A stretch of 64,000 nucleotides of DNA, taken from Lactarius indigo (Eukaryota > Basidiomycota > Agaricomycetes > Russulales > Russulaceae). Shown one piece after another: positions 12,201 to 24,769 of this stretch (position 1 is its first letter; each line of letters opens with the position of its first letter). A model generated the notes under the pieces. That model made no database searches, was not told where the DNA came from, and saw only the letters and a list, made by a program, of their open reading frames with translations. The stretch lies in contig JAFKAC010000008.1 of NCBI GenBank assembly GCA_025766275.1, positions 1,116,001 to 1,180,000 of the forward strand, written 5' to 3'. The position numbers and the translations under genes are program-made.

Positions 12201-12321
12201 GGAGCTGAAGGATGTGATCTGGAAAGTGGGCGAGCAGCGGCGGATGCGAGAATTACGGCAGAAGGAGGAACTTGATAGTACTCCGAGCACGGAGGACGTG
12301 TTCACATGTCCGACGTCTTAG
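9288..12321 (+). CDS. Vezatin/INP2-like peroxisomal myosin-binding protein
   Basis: The spliced product begins MAQPLFNEHPLQDYLRQSGD and is followed by an acidic segment and TFIRLTNLYSHETRPQSSLP. Next comes a hydrophobic membrane hairpin (WSLTLFCLCCISLFF ... CVLMGTALYYIE), then NDLIAAANLWDSAVHEAINL and a long low-complexity tail ending RMRELRQKEELDSTPS. This order (two close membrane segments, then a helical conserved block with NLWDSAV) is that of the vezatin/myosin-binding family, whose yeast member Inp2 is the peroxisomal receptor for the class V myosin Myo2. It would therefore help to distribute peroxisomes during growth. Inferred introns: a GTGAGT intron after DYLR, a GTATAT (or GC-AG) intron near 9535, one near 10142-10182 and one near 10281-10340. 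The C-terminal half is very GC-rich and acidic, with a short CAG run. Confidence 0.68.
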
Positions 12322-12911
12322 TACGAGGCTGATTTGGATGATATCCCGTTTGGGTCATACAATTATACAAATTAGGGAACAGTCACAAGTAAGGCTAGGC
12401 AAGCAAACAAACAGTCGAACCAAATCAGATCAAATCAAATCAATCAAAAAAAAAAAATGAAAAGAACCGAAGAGCATTGCAACAGTAACTAACAGTGACA
12501 GATGAAAGAGAATCTAGAAGAGAAAGGTGTGGTTGGCTGTGTGCGTCGAGGTATCCGCGGGGACCACGATAAATACACGGATCAAAAGAGTTTGGGTTAA
12601 TGTCAGTGGGAAGAATACATGCCAGAGGCGTGGGGGACAGCACGCCAGCGGAACCAACCAGTTGAGGTGAGATGAGGTGAGGGAGCACGATGAGGTAATG
12701 AGTATGATAAACACAGGGGGCACAAAAACGCGGGGTGGGAAAGCAGGACGACAGGTGAGAAAGCGCACGAGGGGAGGGAAGAGACTAAGCCAATGTCCAA
12801 GAGACCTCTGAGGGGACGAATCGGAGCGGAAAGGGCCAGAACGGGAGGATCGATACGTCCCACTCCAGTCGGCTTCTCCCTTTCTCGTAGGTAAGAAGGA
12901 ATTTAGACGGT
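12322..12911. other. Convergent 3' flanks with an A-rich tract
   Basis: About 590 bp between the two convergent stop codons. It holds an A-rich repeat (AATCAA units and a run of 12 A) near 12426-12457, probably 3' UTR/polyadenylation sequence. No gene seen. Confidence 0.45.
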
Positions 12912-15506
12912 CTACTTCATATCGAGAGGTGCCCCATCTTGTACTGACGACGGATCAAACCAAAGCTCCATATCGCCTAGCGAACCGGGAAAGTCAAAGT
13001 CCCCGCCACCATTGGTAAACATCTCGGACATGTCAAACGGAAGATCCGGCATTGGGACTGGTGCTGGCGGTGCGGGTGGGGGAGCAGACGCAGTCGGTGG
13101 GCGTTGGGGGTTCATCGATGGGGGGTTATTGAGAAGCGATCCAGGAGTCGGTACAGATCCGCCGGGATTCATGTCGCCTTCACCTTCTTTGCCGCCTGGT
13201 TTCGGTGGACCATTCATGCCTGCTTGACCAGGAGGCAGCATGGGGCCGCCCATCCCTTTCGATTGTTGCGACTGCTGCTGTGGTTGCGGGGGGCCAAGCC
13301 GTCCGCCCATGGGCGGGCCAGGGCCACGCATGTGGGACTGTGGGTCTCCAGGCCCGACAGGAGGCACCGGTACATTGGGGTTATTACTGTTCTTGTGAGC
13401 GTTCACCATTGCCTGCCGGTACTGCTGGCCTGCATACAGCTACATCGCGTTTCGCAACCAACGTGTTAGAAGAAGAAAAATACGACGGAAAGTGAACGAG
13501 ACTAGGGCACCTGGGATTGTTGGCTCATCTGAGGACCCATCATGCCTGGGGGTCCATGCATCATGCTGGGACTCATCGCATGCATCGGAGTCATAGGCGC
13601 CATACCAATTTGATGCATCTGTGTGCCGCCGAAACCATTCAGAGGTGGTTGCCCGCCACCCATAGGTGGATGACCTCGCATAGGCCCAGGCATGGGCTGT
13701 GCCCCAGGCGGAAGTGATCCAATGGGCGCCATCGGTGGTTGTGGCTGCTGCTGTTGTGGCTGTTGTTGCGGCGGTGGCGGTGGCTGTGGCTGTTGGGATT
13801 GTTGCTGGTGCTGTTGTTGGTGCTGCTGCTGCTGCTGCTGTTGCTGCTGCTCAGTAGGGTTCGGAGTCCGGCGTGGGCGCTTCCGGTCAGGCGGGGACTG
13901 GTCGTTCCTAGGTAGCGTTTCGTGCTAACAGACCAGTCAACCAATCAAGTTGGCCGACGCCACGAGATGGGTGGTGAAATACTGCGTACCTCCTCACCAG
14001 GAGAAGTGCTATTCCTCTTTGCACCACGTTGTTGCTGCATGGATAACTGCTGTTGCATCGGTTGTGCCAAAGGTCCCCGATTTTGCAATGGCCCATGCAT
14101 GTTGACCCCAGGGGGGGGGCCAGCGCCGTTATTAGGTGGTCCCCCTTGCTTGAGTCGCATAGCGTGCGATATGATGCTTTGCTAAATACAAACGCCTGGG
14201 TGTCAGAACACTCGCCGACGATAGGGGGATGATCACAAACTTTATCTTCCACAGTCAGTGATTGAGCTTCCCTCTCACCCAGGCCAGCACGCAGCTTAGC
14301 CTCACCCATCAGGTCTGCTGGGTAGTTCGCCAGCTCAGCATCGAGCGAATCCATGTGTGGTCGTTCCTGGCCTGGAGGAAGACGCCCGGACATGGCTGGG
14401 CTCGGGTGAGGGTTCATATGGTTCTGCGAAGAGGTATCGTGGCTACTGTGTGGGCGGACGAGTTGCTGGTAGGCGGGGGTGGGTGTTTGATGAGCTGAGC
14501 CAACTGAACCAGGACCTTGTGGATGTTGATGGCCATTTGGAGGGGGCATGGCAGCTCTGTTCATCGGTGAGGGACCAAGCGGCCCCCCCATTGGGCCTGC
14601 CGGAGGCTGTTGGGGTCCGCCTTGGGATTGAGGGGACGGGGCTATGGTGGGAGAGTGATACTGTGGCGCGCCGTTGGGGTGTCGCTGCTGATGGCCCATC
14701 GGGGGGCGATTACCCATACCCGGGGGGAAGTGACCCGGAGGACCTGGAGGACCTGTAGGACCAGACATGCCATTCGGCTGGGAAGGCGGATTAGGTGGAC
14801 CGTAAGGGGTGGGTTGTCCGCCGGGGCCGATTCCGTTCATCTGACCTGCTGGCAATGGTGGGGCGGAGCCTGGTACACCATTCGGAATAGGATAGCGCGC
14901 TGGGGGTTGAGGACCAACGGAGGGAGGAACCTGACCATTTCGTTGCGCTTGAAACTTGCTCTGGGTCTGGTACTGTTGCGTGGCAGCGGATGAATATAAA
15001 CGAGGCGAGTAGGGGAGAGTCGAGCGAACCTTGGTGTAAAGGATTGCGTCTTCCGAACCGGCACCGCTGTTTTTGGCCTGGAAGAGAACCCAGAAGACGC
15101 TCCACCACCTGCGAAGAACGAATTAGAGGGGGAGATGAAAAACGAGGGAGAAGGGAAGATGCTGACTCGAAAAGAAGGCCTTGTTGGGCATTGATGGGGG
15201 GTTTTGATTCTGGAGGGATGTCTGCTTCAGAGACAAGCTGAGTGGCGGTCTTGTGATAACCGCGCTTTTTACAGTAGTCTAAGATATAGATGTTGAACCT
15301 GCGGATGGGAGGGTGAGATGTGTGAGGAGTGGGGGGGAGGGGGAGGGAGGGAGGGGTGGCGAGAGAGATAGGTGGGGGAGAAGAGAAGCATACATTTTAT
15401 CTCCCTCCCAGGTGATTTGGTCCGAGGATGGAGGTCCTGGCGGAGGCTGAGGAGCAGGCGCGGAAGAGGAGCCAGGGGGTGGTTGTGAAGGGCCGACGGT
15501 TGCCAT
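12912..15506 (-). CDS. FLO8/SSDP-type LisH transcriptional regulator with Q/P/G-rich tail
   Basis: Start MATVGPSQPPPGSSSAPAPQ at 15506. Splicing then gives a LisH/SSDP block: ITWEGDKMFNIYILDYCKKR, GYHKTATQLVSEADIPPESK, NAQQGLLFEWWSVFWVLFQA and SGAGSEDAILYTK. This arrangement is that of fungal FLO8-type activators and animal single-stranded-DNA-binding proteins (SSDP), which dimerise through LisH and act in transcription complexes. The rest is low complexity: a long Pro/Gly/Met-rich region, a conserved-looking patch (SLDAELANYPADLMGEAKLR), a basic patch (PPDRKRPRRTPNPTEQ), a poly-Q tract and an acidic C-terminus (GDFDFPGSLGDMELWFDPSS) that looks like an activation domain. In fungi FLO8-type proteins govern filamentation and fruiting. 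Introns have GTATGC, GTCAGC and GTTCGC donors. Confidence 0.78.
13741..13852 (-). repeat. CAG/CAA trinucleotide tract encoding poly-Q in the FLO8-like gene
   Basis: An imperfect run of glutamine codons with interspersed His and Pro. The longest uninterrupted part (about 13822-13850) is CAG-rich and could vary in length between strains. Confidence 0.7.
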
Positions 15507-15748
15507 TGGGGAAAGGGGGGGATGGAGAGAGGGAGGTCGGGATGGGAGAGGAGGAAAGAGGAGTGGAGAAGGAGCAAGAGAGTCGAGTAACGCAGCAGTG
15601 ACCAGACTCGTCTTGTCCCTCGTTCCGAAAGAAGCGTGTCGGGTTGGTCACACGTCTCCGTCGGTGATTCAATTATTTCTATTCTTCGCTTCGGTTCACT
15701 TCGGCCACGCCACGCCACGGCAATGCTACTACCGTAAATGCGACATTC

Positions 15749-18700
15749 CTAGTGTCGCCGTACAACTGCTATCTGAAAGTCCCATCCCCCAACGATGTGC
15801 TTCACCTCTACCAACCTTTTCACCTCCCGCCATCCTCCGCTCATCTCTCCCATCTCCCCCAAATCCGTCGCAACGTAGATAAAATCGGCGGGGGAGATGA
15901 GCGATCGCAACAGTGACCCGATGAGGAACGATATCAACCCTATGACGATAACCGTCCACAACGTGAACCTCCTCGTCCCCATCCCCGATGACGACGGGGC
16001 TGCCTGTCTAGAGCCCGACCTTTCCAGCTCCCTCCCACTTGTAGAAGAGCAGCCAACCCCACCACCCGTGTGAACTTTGCTCCCTTCTCCTACTAATGAT
16101 GCGGCGCTCCCTGATTTCCCTCCTCCGTGCGAGTGTGACGTCGATCCAGAACCAGAAGCAAATCGTAAAAGCGGATTTGGATACCCATTCAAGAATCCAA
16201 GCAACATTCCACTCCCTGACCCGATCGTCGGCGACGCGGTCTTGGGTGTTCCCGGACACTGAGGTGGATGCTGGGAAATCAAAGAAGAAAAAAAAAAAGA
16301 TTTCGTCAGTCTCAAACTTGTCAGAGATAGAGACTTGTTTGTGCGTGCCATGCTCCTGGATTTCTCATTTTCCTCTCCGTCCCCAGTTGCAGTTCCCTCT
16401 TCCCTGTCCTCAGTTTTCGGGGTGGCTGCTTTCTCAGATATTGCGTTTGGCTCGAGCAGAGTATCCGCAACTGCGACCGCGTTTCGCAGTTCCGTTGGCA
16501 ACTTGTCGCTCTCACATTCGCTAGAGTGCCTGTGTAACGGTGGGCAGGGGAGAATCAAGTGATAGCGTTTTGTCAGTTCCCAAACGATCAAAATTAAAGC
16601 CGTGCAATAGACAGACCTTGACAGCACCGCCATCCACGCCACCCGATCGTCCTGTAGTTCCTCTCTTCCAAGACTCGTCAGCGACTCCTTCTCCCCTTCA
16701 ACCTTCACAACAACGCCATCAATCGTGACCGTCGTATCATCACCTTTTGTTCTTTTCCCGCTTCCAGCAGCGACCAACTGCGTGGCTGGTCGGATTTCCA
16801 CTTCAATCACCGCGCCCTTTTCACTTAGATCGAGCAACCATTGAGGCTTCGGTGGCGGCGCCCGTGTCTCCCCCGTCAATGGGTCCAGCAACGTCGATAT
16901 CTGCGTATGCGCCGTCGGGAGCGTCAATCGCAGCAGGTGCCGTGGGGGATGGTCCACAGCCAGCCCAGACGAGTGAAGTGGGGACGATGGCAGTGTGTAT
17001 ACCGAGTACACAAGCGGTAAGAACGGTGGCTCTGATGTCGTCGCAATAGGGGCAGTGGCGCTGTCACCAGTCGTCGCAATGGCAGGTAGCAACGAAATGG
17101 GCTTGCCCGGGTCATGCAGGCGTGAACGTAGCCGGACATGGTAACCCTCCGGGTACAGCTTTGAGTCGACCACCACCTCAGCGACGAGCAGGTCCGCTGC
17201 CTGCCGCACCTCCCCACGCACGGTGAACGCCGAGCTCGCTGAGCGTAGCGATCGCTCGCTCGACGGCGATCGACCTCCAATGGCCGCTGACGTCACCCGT
17301 CGCAGCGTGGGTGTTGCTGTCGAGGACGACACGGACCGACTATGCGGGCGTATCGTGAGCGTCGACCCGGTCATCTCAGGGGTCGCGGGCGCGGACGACG
17401 GGAGACCAGAGCTGAGTGCCGTTTTGACCTGATCGATTTTGCTGGAACTCGCGGTTAGAGAAGTCGGCGGGGCGGGCGGGGGTACTGGCTCAGCGGCAGG
17501 GATGGTCAGAAGCACAACGCCGCGGTATACACGGTCGTCTGGTGTCCAGCGCGTCTGCACGAGCACGCGACTCTCGTCGCGCTGTTTCACTGTCCACGCG
17601 CTCGGCTCTGGGTGCTCCTCGGTTCGCTTGTCTACGACGAGCATCCCCTGCAGCGGGCAGGCGCGCAAAGGGGAGCGATGCGATGCCCTTGATGTACGCT
17701 TCGACGGACAGGAGAGTCTTGACGAGCGTCGTGTTACCCACGGCATTAACCGCGGCCGGGAGCGATCCCGCGTAGTCGGCACAGACCACGCGCGTGCAGC
17801 GCGTAGATGGGATCGCGTAGTTTTCCGTCGTGTATGGGTCGAGAGTCTCCAGAATCCATCCGTCAATGAACATCCGCCCGATCGGAAGGTTGTAGGGGTT
17901 ATATTTTGCTGTCGTGAATGCACTTGCTAACTCGGGTGGGAACGATGCCGAGACGCAGAAGAATGGTGGTGATCGGCTGTCCGAAGAGCCCTCCTTGCCC
18001 TCACGCTGGCCGCGCGCAAGAATGGACGCGAGATAGAACCCGCGGTCGCGAAACGGAAAGTTTGCCTTGTTTACCGTGAATGTTGTGTGGGCTCCGCCTG
18101 CTCCTGCAAACGCTTCGAGCACCTGAGCACCGACGAAACGGTCGTCCCATCGTTTTCGCGCGTCGTAACTCGTCACCACCGCTGCGATCTCCTCTGCAGA
18201 AATACCTTCGATGACCCTTTCGCCTTTGTAGACCGGCAGTGAGGTCGAAATCTCGGGCGAGAGTTTGCGGTGCAACGGGAAGCCCTTTTCCGAAATGAGC
18301 GTCCAGCCGTCCGAGACGGTTGTCGATCGCGAATGAAGCGCTTGGAGGTATTGTAGTGCATTGAGTGCGTATTGGAGAGGATACTCGCACGAAGAGTAAG
18401 TCGGACTGTCTCCGGAGGAAGAAGGGGAGATAGCCGCAACGGCCTGCTGCGTCGTAGTCGCTGCCTGCTCCATCGCCTGCATAAAATATCGTCCAAGCGG
18501 ACTGCGGAACTTTGGCACTGCGCTAGACCACGTCGAGTTTCGGCTCTCTGGGGTTCCTTCAACTGTCGGACTCGGTGGTTCCGTACTCGAATCGTCGCCC
18601 TCTCCACTCCAGTCCCTATGCCGCCGGCGAATAACCCCAAGTACTGGAGGCTGGTCCAGCGGGATGCGTGGCGGCTTGACACGCTTTTGCTTGCTAAGCG

Positions 18701-21598
18701 ACTTGATTTCTGACTCAGCAAGCTCCTCGACGTCCACAGAAACTTTCGAGCCATTAAGCATCACGACGCCGCGTTCGCGACCGGGACCACGCCTCACGAT
18801 GGCTAGGAGGCGCTCCTCACCAGCAAGAACGGCGTCGTGTGTCAGTGTGAGCCAGAGGCCGCCACCTCCCGATGACAAACGATGGCGGCGGAGGCAGGAG
18901 ATTGATTGGGGTGGTGGATCAACTACAATATCGAGGGAAGCCGCCCAGGTGTCCATGTCGCACCGCAGCTCGCATTCAACAATGGGTGTCGAAGAAGAGG
19001 GCTGGCTAACACCCTCGGATTGCGAATCCGAAGAGGATATTTGTGGCGATGTCGGAGTCCGCTTGCTAGCAGATACCTCGTATTCGATTCGGAAAAGAGC
19101 GCGCTCGTGATCATAGCGAATGTCGGTGGCCCTTGCGCCGGCCAGTCTGTTGGCCACTGGTGGTCCGCCGCATTTGATCGCAAACTCACCAATGCCCGCA
19201 AGGGTAGTGATCATCTGCTGCGGGATGGACGTCTTGTTGGTCCAGCCCTTCGGATCGGATTGTTCGAGCAACGTCAGCAAGGTAGTCGTCGGAGAAAGCG
19301 CCTCGATTGCAAAACCTTGGAGGTCGACTTGTGTGCGAATTGTGTTGGCTTCCACTTGTGGAGTATTTGGAAACAAGTTTGGTTCGTCAGCAGAGAAAGA
19401 GAATATGTGGGCGGTACTGGGAGATTTGTAGACGGTTTTGAGCAGGACAGCGTCTCGTGGACTGGAAATAAGGTCACAACAAGCGAGGAAAGAAAACCTC
19501 TGAAATCATACTTGGCTGGCCACGTCGGCCTCGACTTGAAATGCCATAGTTCTGTCAACTCGTTCACGTCTTCTAATAATGCCGCCTCCTCATGCTGCTT
19601 ATCCCAATATGGTCGAGCACCTGGGGATGCGATTGCGGCATAGAGATCCCACAGACCGACACCAACGAACGTGGCCTCGGCCTTGTACACGACCAACGTG
19701 GGATCAATGGAGTCTAACTGTGTCACAGAGACACCGCGAGCTTCGGTGGCTGGCCACGTGACGAACGATAAGCAAAAGATTGTATTGAGATCGCTTGTAC
19801 TCACTGCGTTTCCACTTCGCCTCTGGTTCCTGAAGCAAGGAAGAGAAGTAAATATAATTGCGACGAACACGACTTAAAATTGATTTCTCTTGCGCGGCCG
19901 ATCGCTCGGCTGTTGATCGAAGGGGCTGCGAAACGCCCTTAGAGGCGCTTGAACCAGACAGTGTACTCCTACCCGTGGCTGCGGAGGAAACGGTGTGAAA
20001 ACTGATGTCCGCTGTGCTTGTAGCATCCTGCAGCATCTGTGGAGACATGAGGTATGCCGCTGGATTTCGCTCTTCAATGGATTCGACGGATTGGGGTAGA
20101 CCATTCAGGCGTAGTCCACTAGATGCAGAACGCTCGATAACTACCTGGACTTTAAGGAGGGAGTGGTCGTTGAGCAAGGCGGCGTGTTTGACTCGATAGA
20201 GTAAAGTCTCTGTATCAGAAGTGGGGCCTCCTAATGTGGAACTTGCTGCTGCAGAACTACCGCGATATGCACTTGCGGACCAAGGGAGCTGTGATACCTT
20301 ATCGGACGACGCCTGCGTAGAGATCTGTATATCCCAGCCTTCGTGCAACGGAATACCGAACTCGACTGTCCGCGTGAGACGACGGTGCTCACGGATGGCG
20401 TGTAACTCATCTAGTCCTTGCAAATTGTCGGATGAGTGTGTAGAGTGATGGTCTTCATCTTCAGGAATGACGGAATACTCGAGTGTGAGAGATTCCCTGT
20501 TCAGGTTGAATCGTATGCGTGAAATGGCGACACCATTCCCATAGCCGGTCAATAAAGGGACGCGTGACCGTCTCTTAATCGTAGGTCTTCAGTAGGCCAA
20601 GAACCATGGAAGCCAGTTGCTGGGGCAAGCTGCTCGCGGTACCAATGTTCCACAATGCACGGAGATCGTGCTGCCAGAAGCAAGTGATACGTAGGCGCCC
20701 GGGGTTGGTTTTTCGTGTCGACGTGTCTGCGGGGGGTGTCTGCTGAGATGATGCGGGTGGTAGAGACTGAATACACCATGCGAATACTGCACGAGTATGG
20801 TCAAAGCGATGACCCTGACGATTCTAATAAGTCACTCACGCTTTACATTAGAGCGCACATAAGGTGGGCTTGGTCTTAGGTATGCAGGCTCATCTGGAGA
20901 GCGTGGGAGGGATGTTGATACATCTATTATCGTTGTTGCGTCATTAAAAGTACGAGATATTGTGACGGCGTCCCGAGGGCTTTGGAATACATCAGGTATG
21001 CGAACAGACACAGAAAGGGCATACGCACTTTGCCGGCCAGCCTAATGTGAAGTTTGTCTTGGATATTCGGGTGGTGGGGTCAAGCATTTCAAGAAGAACG
21101 GCACCATCGACTGCCGGATCCCACTCCTGACGCAGTTCTGGTGTAGCCAAGATGGATTTCCAGGCATCGAAAGGGATTGTGTCATCGGCAGGCGGGTACA
21201 TCGAGGATGACCCTATATACCGTGTCTTCGGATTTAGTTGACTTGCGATGAACGATGACGTCGGAAAGTTCTGGAACGGACGAGCGCCCCTTTCCTTTGG
21301 AGTTCAAAGAGGTGCTTTCCCCTGGGACAGGGACGCGCTTCCATTCGGACGAAGAGGAGGAGGTGAGAAAGCGTCTGAAGGAAGACTGTGCGTCATTGAG
21401 TGCGTTATACCACGCCTGCCTGAGGCTACCACCGAAAGGAGATGATAAGTGGCCATAAGGTTCGAGAAAGACATGCCTACCTGACACCGTCGTGCATGGG
21501 GACGTCCGGAGACAGAGGCGATGAGACAAGAGGAAAGTACACGCAGCAGAACTTAAGCAGGCCCCACCGGCTAGTGCCACGGCCCACGGCGCGTTCAT
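15749..21598 (-). CDS. Large START-domain lipid-transfer protein with C-terminal membrane anchor
   Basis: A multi-exon gene of about 1,700 codons. The N-terminus starts [18 protein letters not shown], followed by [18 protein letters not shown] first START-like domain spans about 21.2-19.9 kb ([31 protein letters not shown]). A second and better one lies at about 18.4-17.7 kb: [85 protein letters not shown] folds bind single lipids in a deep pocket. The C-terminal part is Ser/Thr-rich and ends with one membrane helix ([20 protein letters not shown]), so the protein is probably a tail-anchored sterol or phospholipid shuttle at a membrane contact site. It is transcribed toward the FLO8-like gene, with about 240 bp between them. 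Exon borders were not all resolved, and the start could be at an upstream ATG in the same frame. Confidence 0.66.
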
Positions 21599-21721
21599 GT
21601 CACGTTGTCCGGAGTCCTCGTGCCACGGGACCAAAAACACGTAAGTATTAAATCGCATCCCAGTGGAATGATCACTAAGTCCGCGGACCAGTACTACTCA
21701 ACAGGTCGTCCGAGTCATATC
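21599..21721. promoter_or_regulatory. Compact divergent promoter
   Basis: Only about 120 bp lie between the start codons of the START-domain gene and pyridoxal kinase, so the two probably share a promoter. Confidence 0.45.
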
Positions 21722-23210
21722 ATGGCCTCAGAAGACATGGGTCGTATCATGAGCATCCAGTCCCACGTAGCATACGGCTATGTTGGTGGAAAAGCTGCCA
21801 CGTTCCCGCTTCAGCTTCTCGGCTACGACGTGGATGTAAGTGCATCTCATTAATTGAGCTGTCCAAAATCAAATACATTCACTATTCGAAGGTTGTCAAC
21901 ACCGTCAATTTTTCCAATCACTCAGGTGCGTGCAGTTTACGATGAATCTTGTCGCCCACGTTGTTTAATACTTCAAACCAATAGGGTATCGTCGATTCGG
22001 GGGCACAAAGGCGAGTGCCGAGGAGCTCGATGCCATGTTCTCCGCCATGGAGCAGAACGGTCTCCTCAAGCCCACCCGGATCTTGACCGGTAAGGCTCTG
22101 CGATAACGTCAATTCCACGTCACTTAATGATCTACGCAGGTTTCGTATTTGGTGCCGAGGCTCTGTCCGTCGTGGCACGGTCTGTGACCAAACTGCTTCA
22201 AGGCGACCCGCAAATCGTATACCTACTGGATCGTAAGTGGCAGTCGGAGTATGGCGATGTAGCGGAAAGCTGAACGATGATCCTGCCTAGCCGTCATGGG
22301 TGACGCTGGGCGCTTATACGTCTCGCCGGATGTCATCCCTATCTACCGTTCCTTGCTCCCAAAAGCCACCATAATAACACCCAACTGGTTCGAAGCCGAG
22401 TAAGACCGCTTTCGTTCATTACCGAACACGCTACACACTTTGTTGTCAGGACGATCGCTGACATCAAGATCGTGGATAGAGCCTCCTTGCAGAAGGTTCT
22501 GACGGTTCTCCACGAAACGTATTCGGTCCCCAATGTCGTGATCAGCTCTATACCAATGACAAAGTGGCTGTGGGATGCGACCCTGACGAACGTCCGCTCT
22601 GCGTCCTGCGACCGAGAACAGTCACTGCTTTGTCTCGCCTCCGTTCGTGAAGCACCAGGGACCGTGTCGGGTCCTCTGTCGGCCGTCTACACAGGTTGCG
22701 TTCCGCTCGTCCCAGGCTACTTTTCTGGCGTCGGCGATCTCTTCTCTGCGCTCGTCCTTGGACATTACTCGCCCTCACCCTCACCTTCGCCAGACTCCCT
22801 TCCTCCGCTCGCCCATGCCGTTTCAGCTCGCGTTGACCAAAACGCACGCCATGCTCTGTTATACGGAAAGGCATGCGTTCACGTTACCTCCAGAAGAGCG
22901 CACGGTCACAGACGACGAACTCGATGAGGCAAACCCCGAGCGGCGGATTCGGCGGATGTGCGCGCGCGAGCTGCGTCTCGTCCAGGGTCGTAAGATACTT
23001 ACGGGTGAGGCCATTAGGCGAGTTGAGAGAAATGAGAAAGTGGGAGGGGATTCTGGGATTCGGACAATAAAGCCTAAGTACGTCAAACTCATCCTACATT
23101 ATACTGTACATCATAGGGTAGTGCCTAGATCAGCATTTCGAATACACTCACACCTAATAAGATCCCTCCTTTTATCTCACACGGGAAGAGGAGGAAAGGC
23201 GCTTTCATAG
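21722..23210 (+). CDS. Pyridoxal kinase (vitamin B6 salvage)
   Basis: Spliced product: [145 protein letters not shown]. The last piece carries the ribokinase-family anion hole and catalytic Asp (GVGD). The enzyme phosphorylates pyridoxal, pyridoxine and pyridoxamine with ATP in the cytosol. Introns are short GT-AG, the first starting GTAAGT at 21836. Near 22826 the conserved continuation (LALTKTHAM) is in another frame than the preceding PLAHAVS, so there is either a 73-nt intron that removes part of the helix or a one-base insertion. The C-terminal end is therefore uncertain. It converges with ARP2, with about 30 bp between stop codons. Confidence 0.82.
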
Positions 23211-23239
23211 TTATACAGGTTCGTACTGGTCAACAATTC

Positions 23240-24769
23240 TCAGTTTTCTCCACGACCTAATTTGTCCAAGGCGCGTATACCTTGTTCGTACCACTCGTCT
23301 CTTGAAACCCAAAACTCTTCTCGACCTTTCATGATGTCAGCCAAGACTGCGCCCCCGAGGAAGACCATGTGCTTCCTGCGCGGGGGATCTTCGATGCGAA
23401 TCTTAAATTTCTGGAAAAGTGGACCAACATCAACGAATGAAGTAGAGGACAAGAAAGAAAAAAAAAAAACACGCACGTTCAGGCGTGACGGGTCGCCGTT
23501 GAGCACGCGCGTCAGGTACAGCTGCTTCATCTCTTTTTCTAGGCGGCTCGGGAGGCCCGGGTACATGCTCGACCCGCCAGACAGCACGACATGTTTGTAC
23601 AGTTCCGTGCGGACGTCAACAGCTGCACTCTGGATCGTCTCGAAGAGCATCTCTGCAACGCCCGGCTGTTCGATGTCGACGAGATGCGGCTGGAACATAC
23701 ACTCGGGCGCCTCAAACCGCTCAGAGCCGACTTTGATCACTCGACCGTCCGGTAGCTGGAGAGAGAGACAGAGGTCAAAGCGAGGAAAGAGGGAAACCGA
23801 GGCGGGGCGTCATACGGTGTAGCTCTCAACCAACGTGGTAGTCTCCTCTGATAGTCGCGTGTCCATGTCAAGGTCATAACTGGAAAGAAAAAACGAATAA
23901 GAGTCCACGCAAGCAGGAGGGAATAACTACTTGCCTGACGTAGCAGAGATTCTCTTTGATTTCTCGCACAGTCTCGAAATCGGCCGTGCGGTTGAACGCG
24001 TACCCCCGCATGAGCAGAAGCTTGATCAAATACCGCGTGACGTCTCGCCCGGCAATGTCAAGCCGCTTCGTGAGGTGGGGCAGCGCAAAGCCGTCGTATA
24101 CCGGGACGATGTGCGTCACACCGTCGCCCGAGTCGACCACGACGCCAGTTGTCAGACCTGCAATAAAAATTCAGCTTGGTGGTGCTCCTCCTCCCCTGGG
24201 GACGCACCTTGCGCGTAGAGCGTCAGCACGGCCTGGATTGCGACGTACACGCCTTGGAAGCCGTATTCCTCGAACATGACCTGGCACATCTTCTGCCTGT
24301 TCACTTTGGGGTTCATCGGGGGCTCCGTAAGGAGCACCTTGCGCCCCGCCGGGTCGACGCGCAGCTTCTCCGCGAACGTGTAGTCCCACAAGTGCTTCAT
24401 ATCCTCCCAGTTGCGCACGATCCCGTGCTCCATTGGCTGTGTAATCTGCAGGTAGTTCCGCAGCGCCGCCGCCTCGTCCCCGACCATGATGTCCTTGATG
24501 ATTGCGTCCCCGACGCGCTCCTCCGCGCGCAAGATGGGCCGCCCGATTACAGATGGGAACACTTTTTCGTATCGTGAGAATGAAAACGAGACATCTCTGT
24601 GGTAAATCCTCTCAGGAGGCATCGCTCACCATGTTCAGGGAAGTTGGAGCCGGCGTATCCAACCTTGACAAACTATAGCGAGGGGCTTTAGGTAGGTCAA
24701 CGCCGATCGTCTAAGAACAAAGCTCACCCCAGTTCCATTGTCTACGACTAGAGGTATTGAAGGGTCCAT
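23240..24769 (-). CDS. ARP2: Actin-related protein 2 (Arp2/3 complex)
   Basis: Start [14 protein letters not shown] at 24769, then [132 protein letters not shown], and the C-terminal [20 protein letters not shown] and [19 protein letters not shown]. The phosphate-binding loops (VVDNGTG and VVDSGDG) and the [13 protein letters not shown] block identify Arp2 rather than actin or Arp3. With Arp3 and five other subunits it nucleates branched actin at endocytic patches. At least five introns, including one with a long A run before its acceptor at about 23460-23470. Confidence 0.93.
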
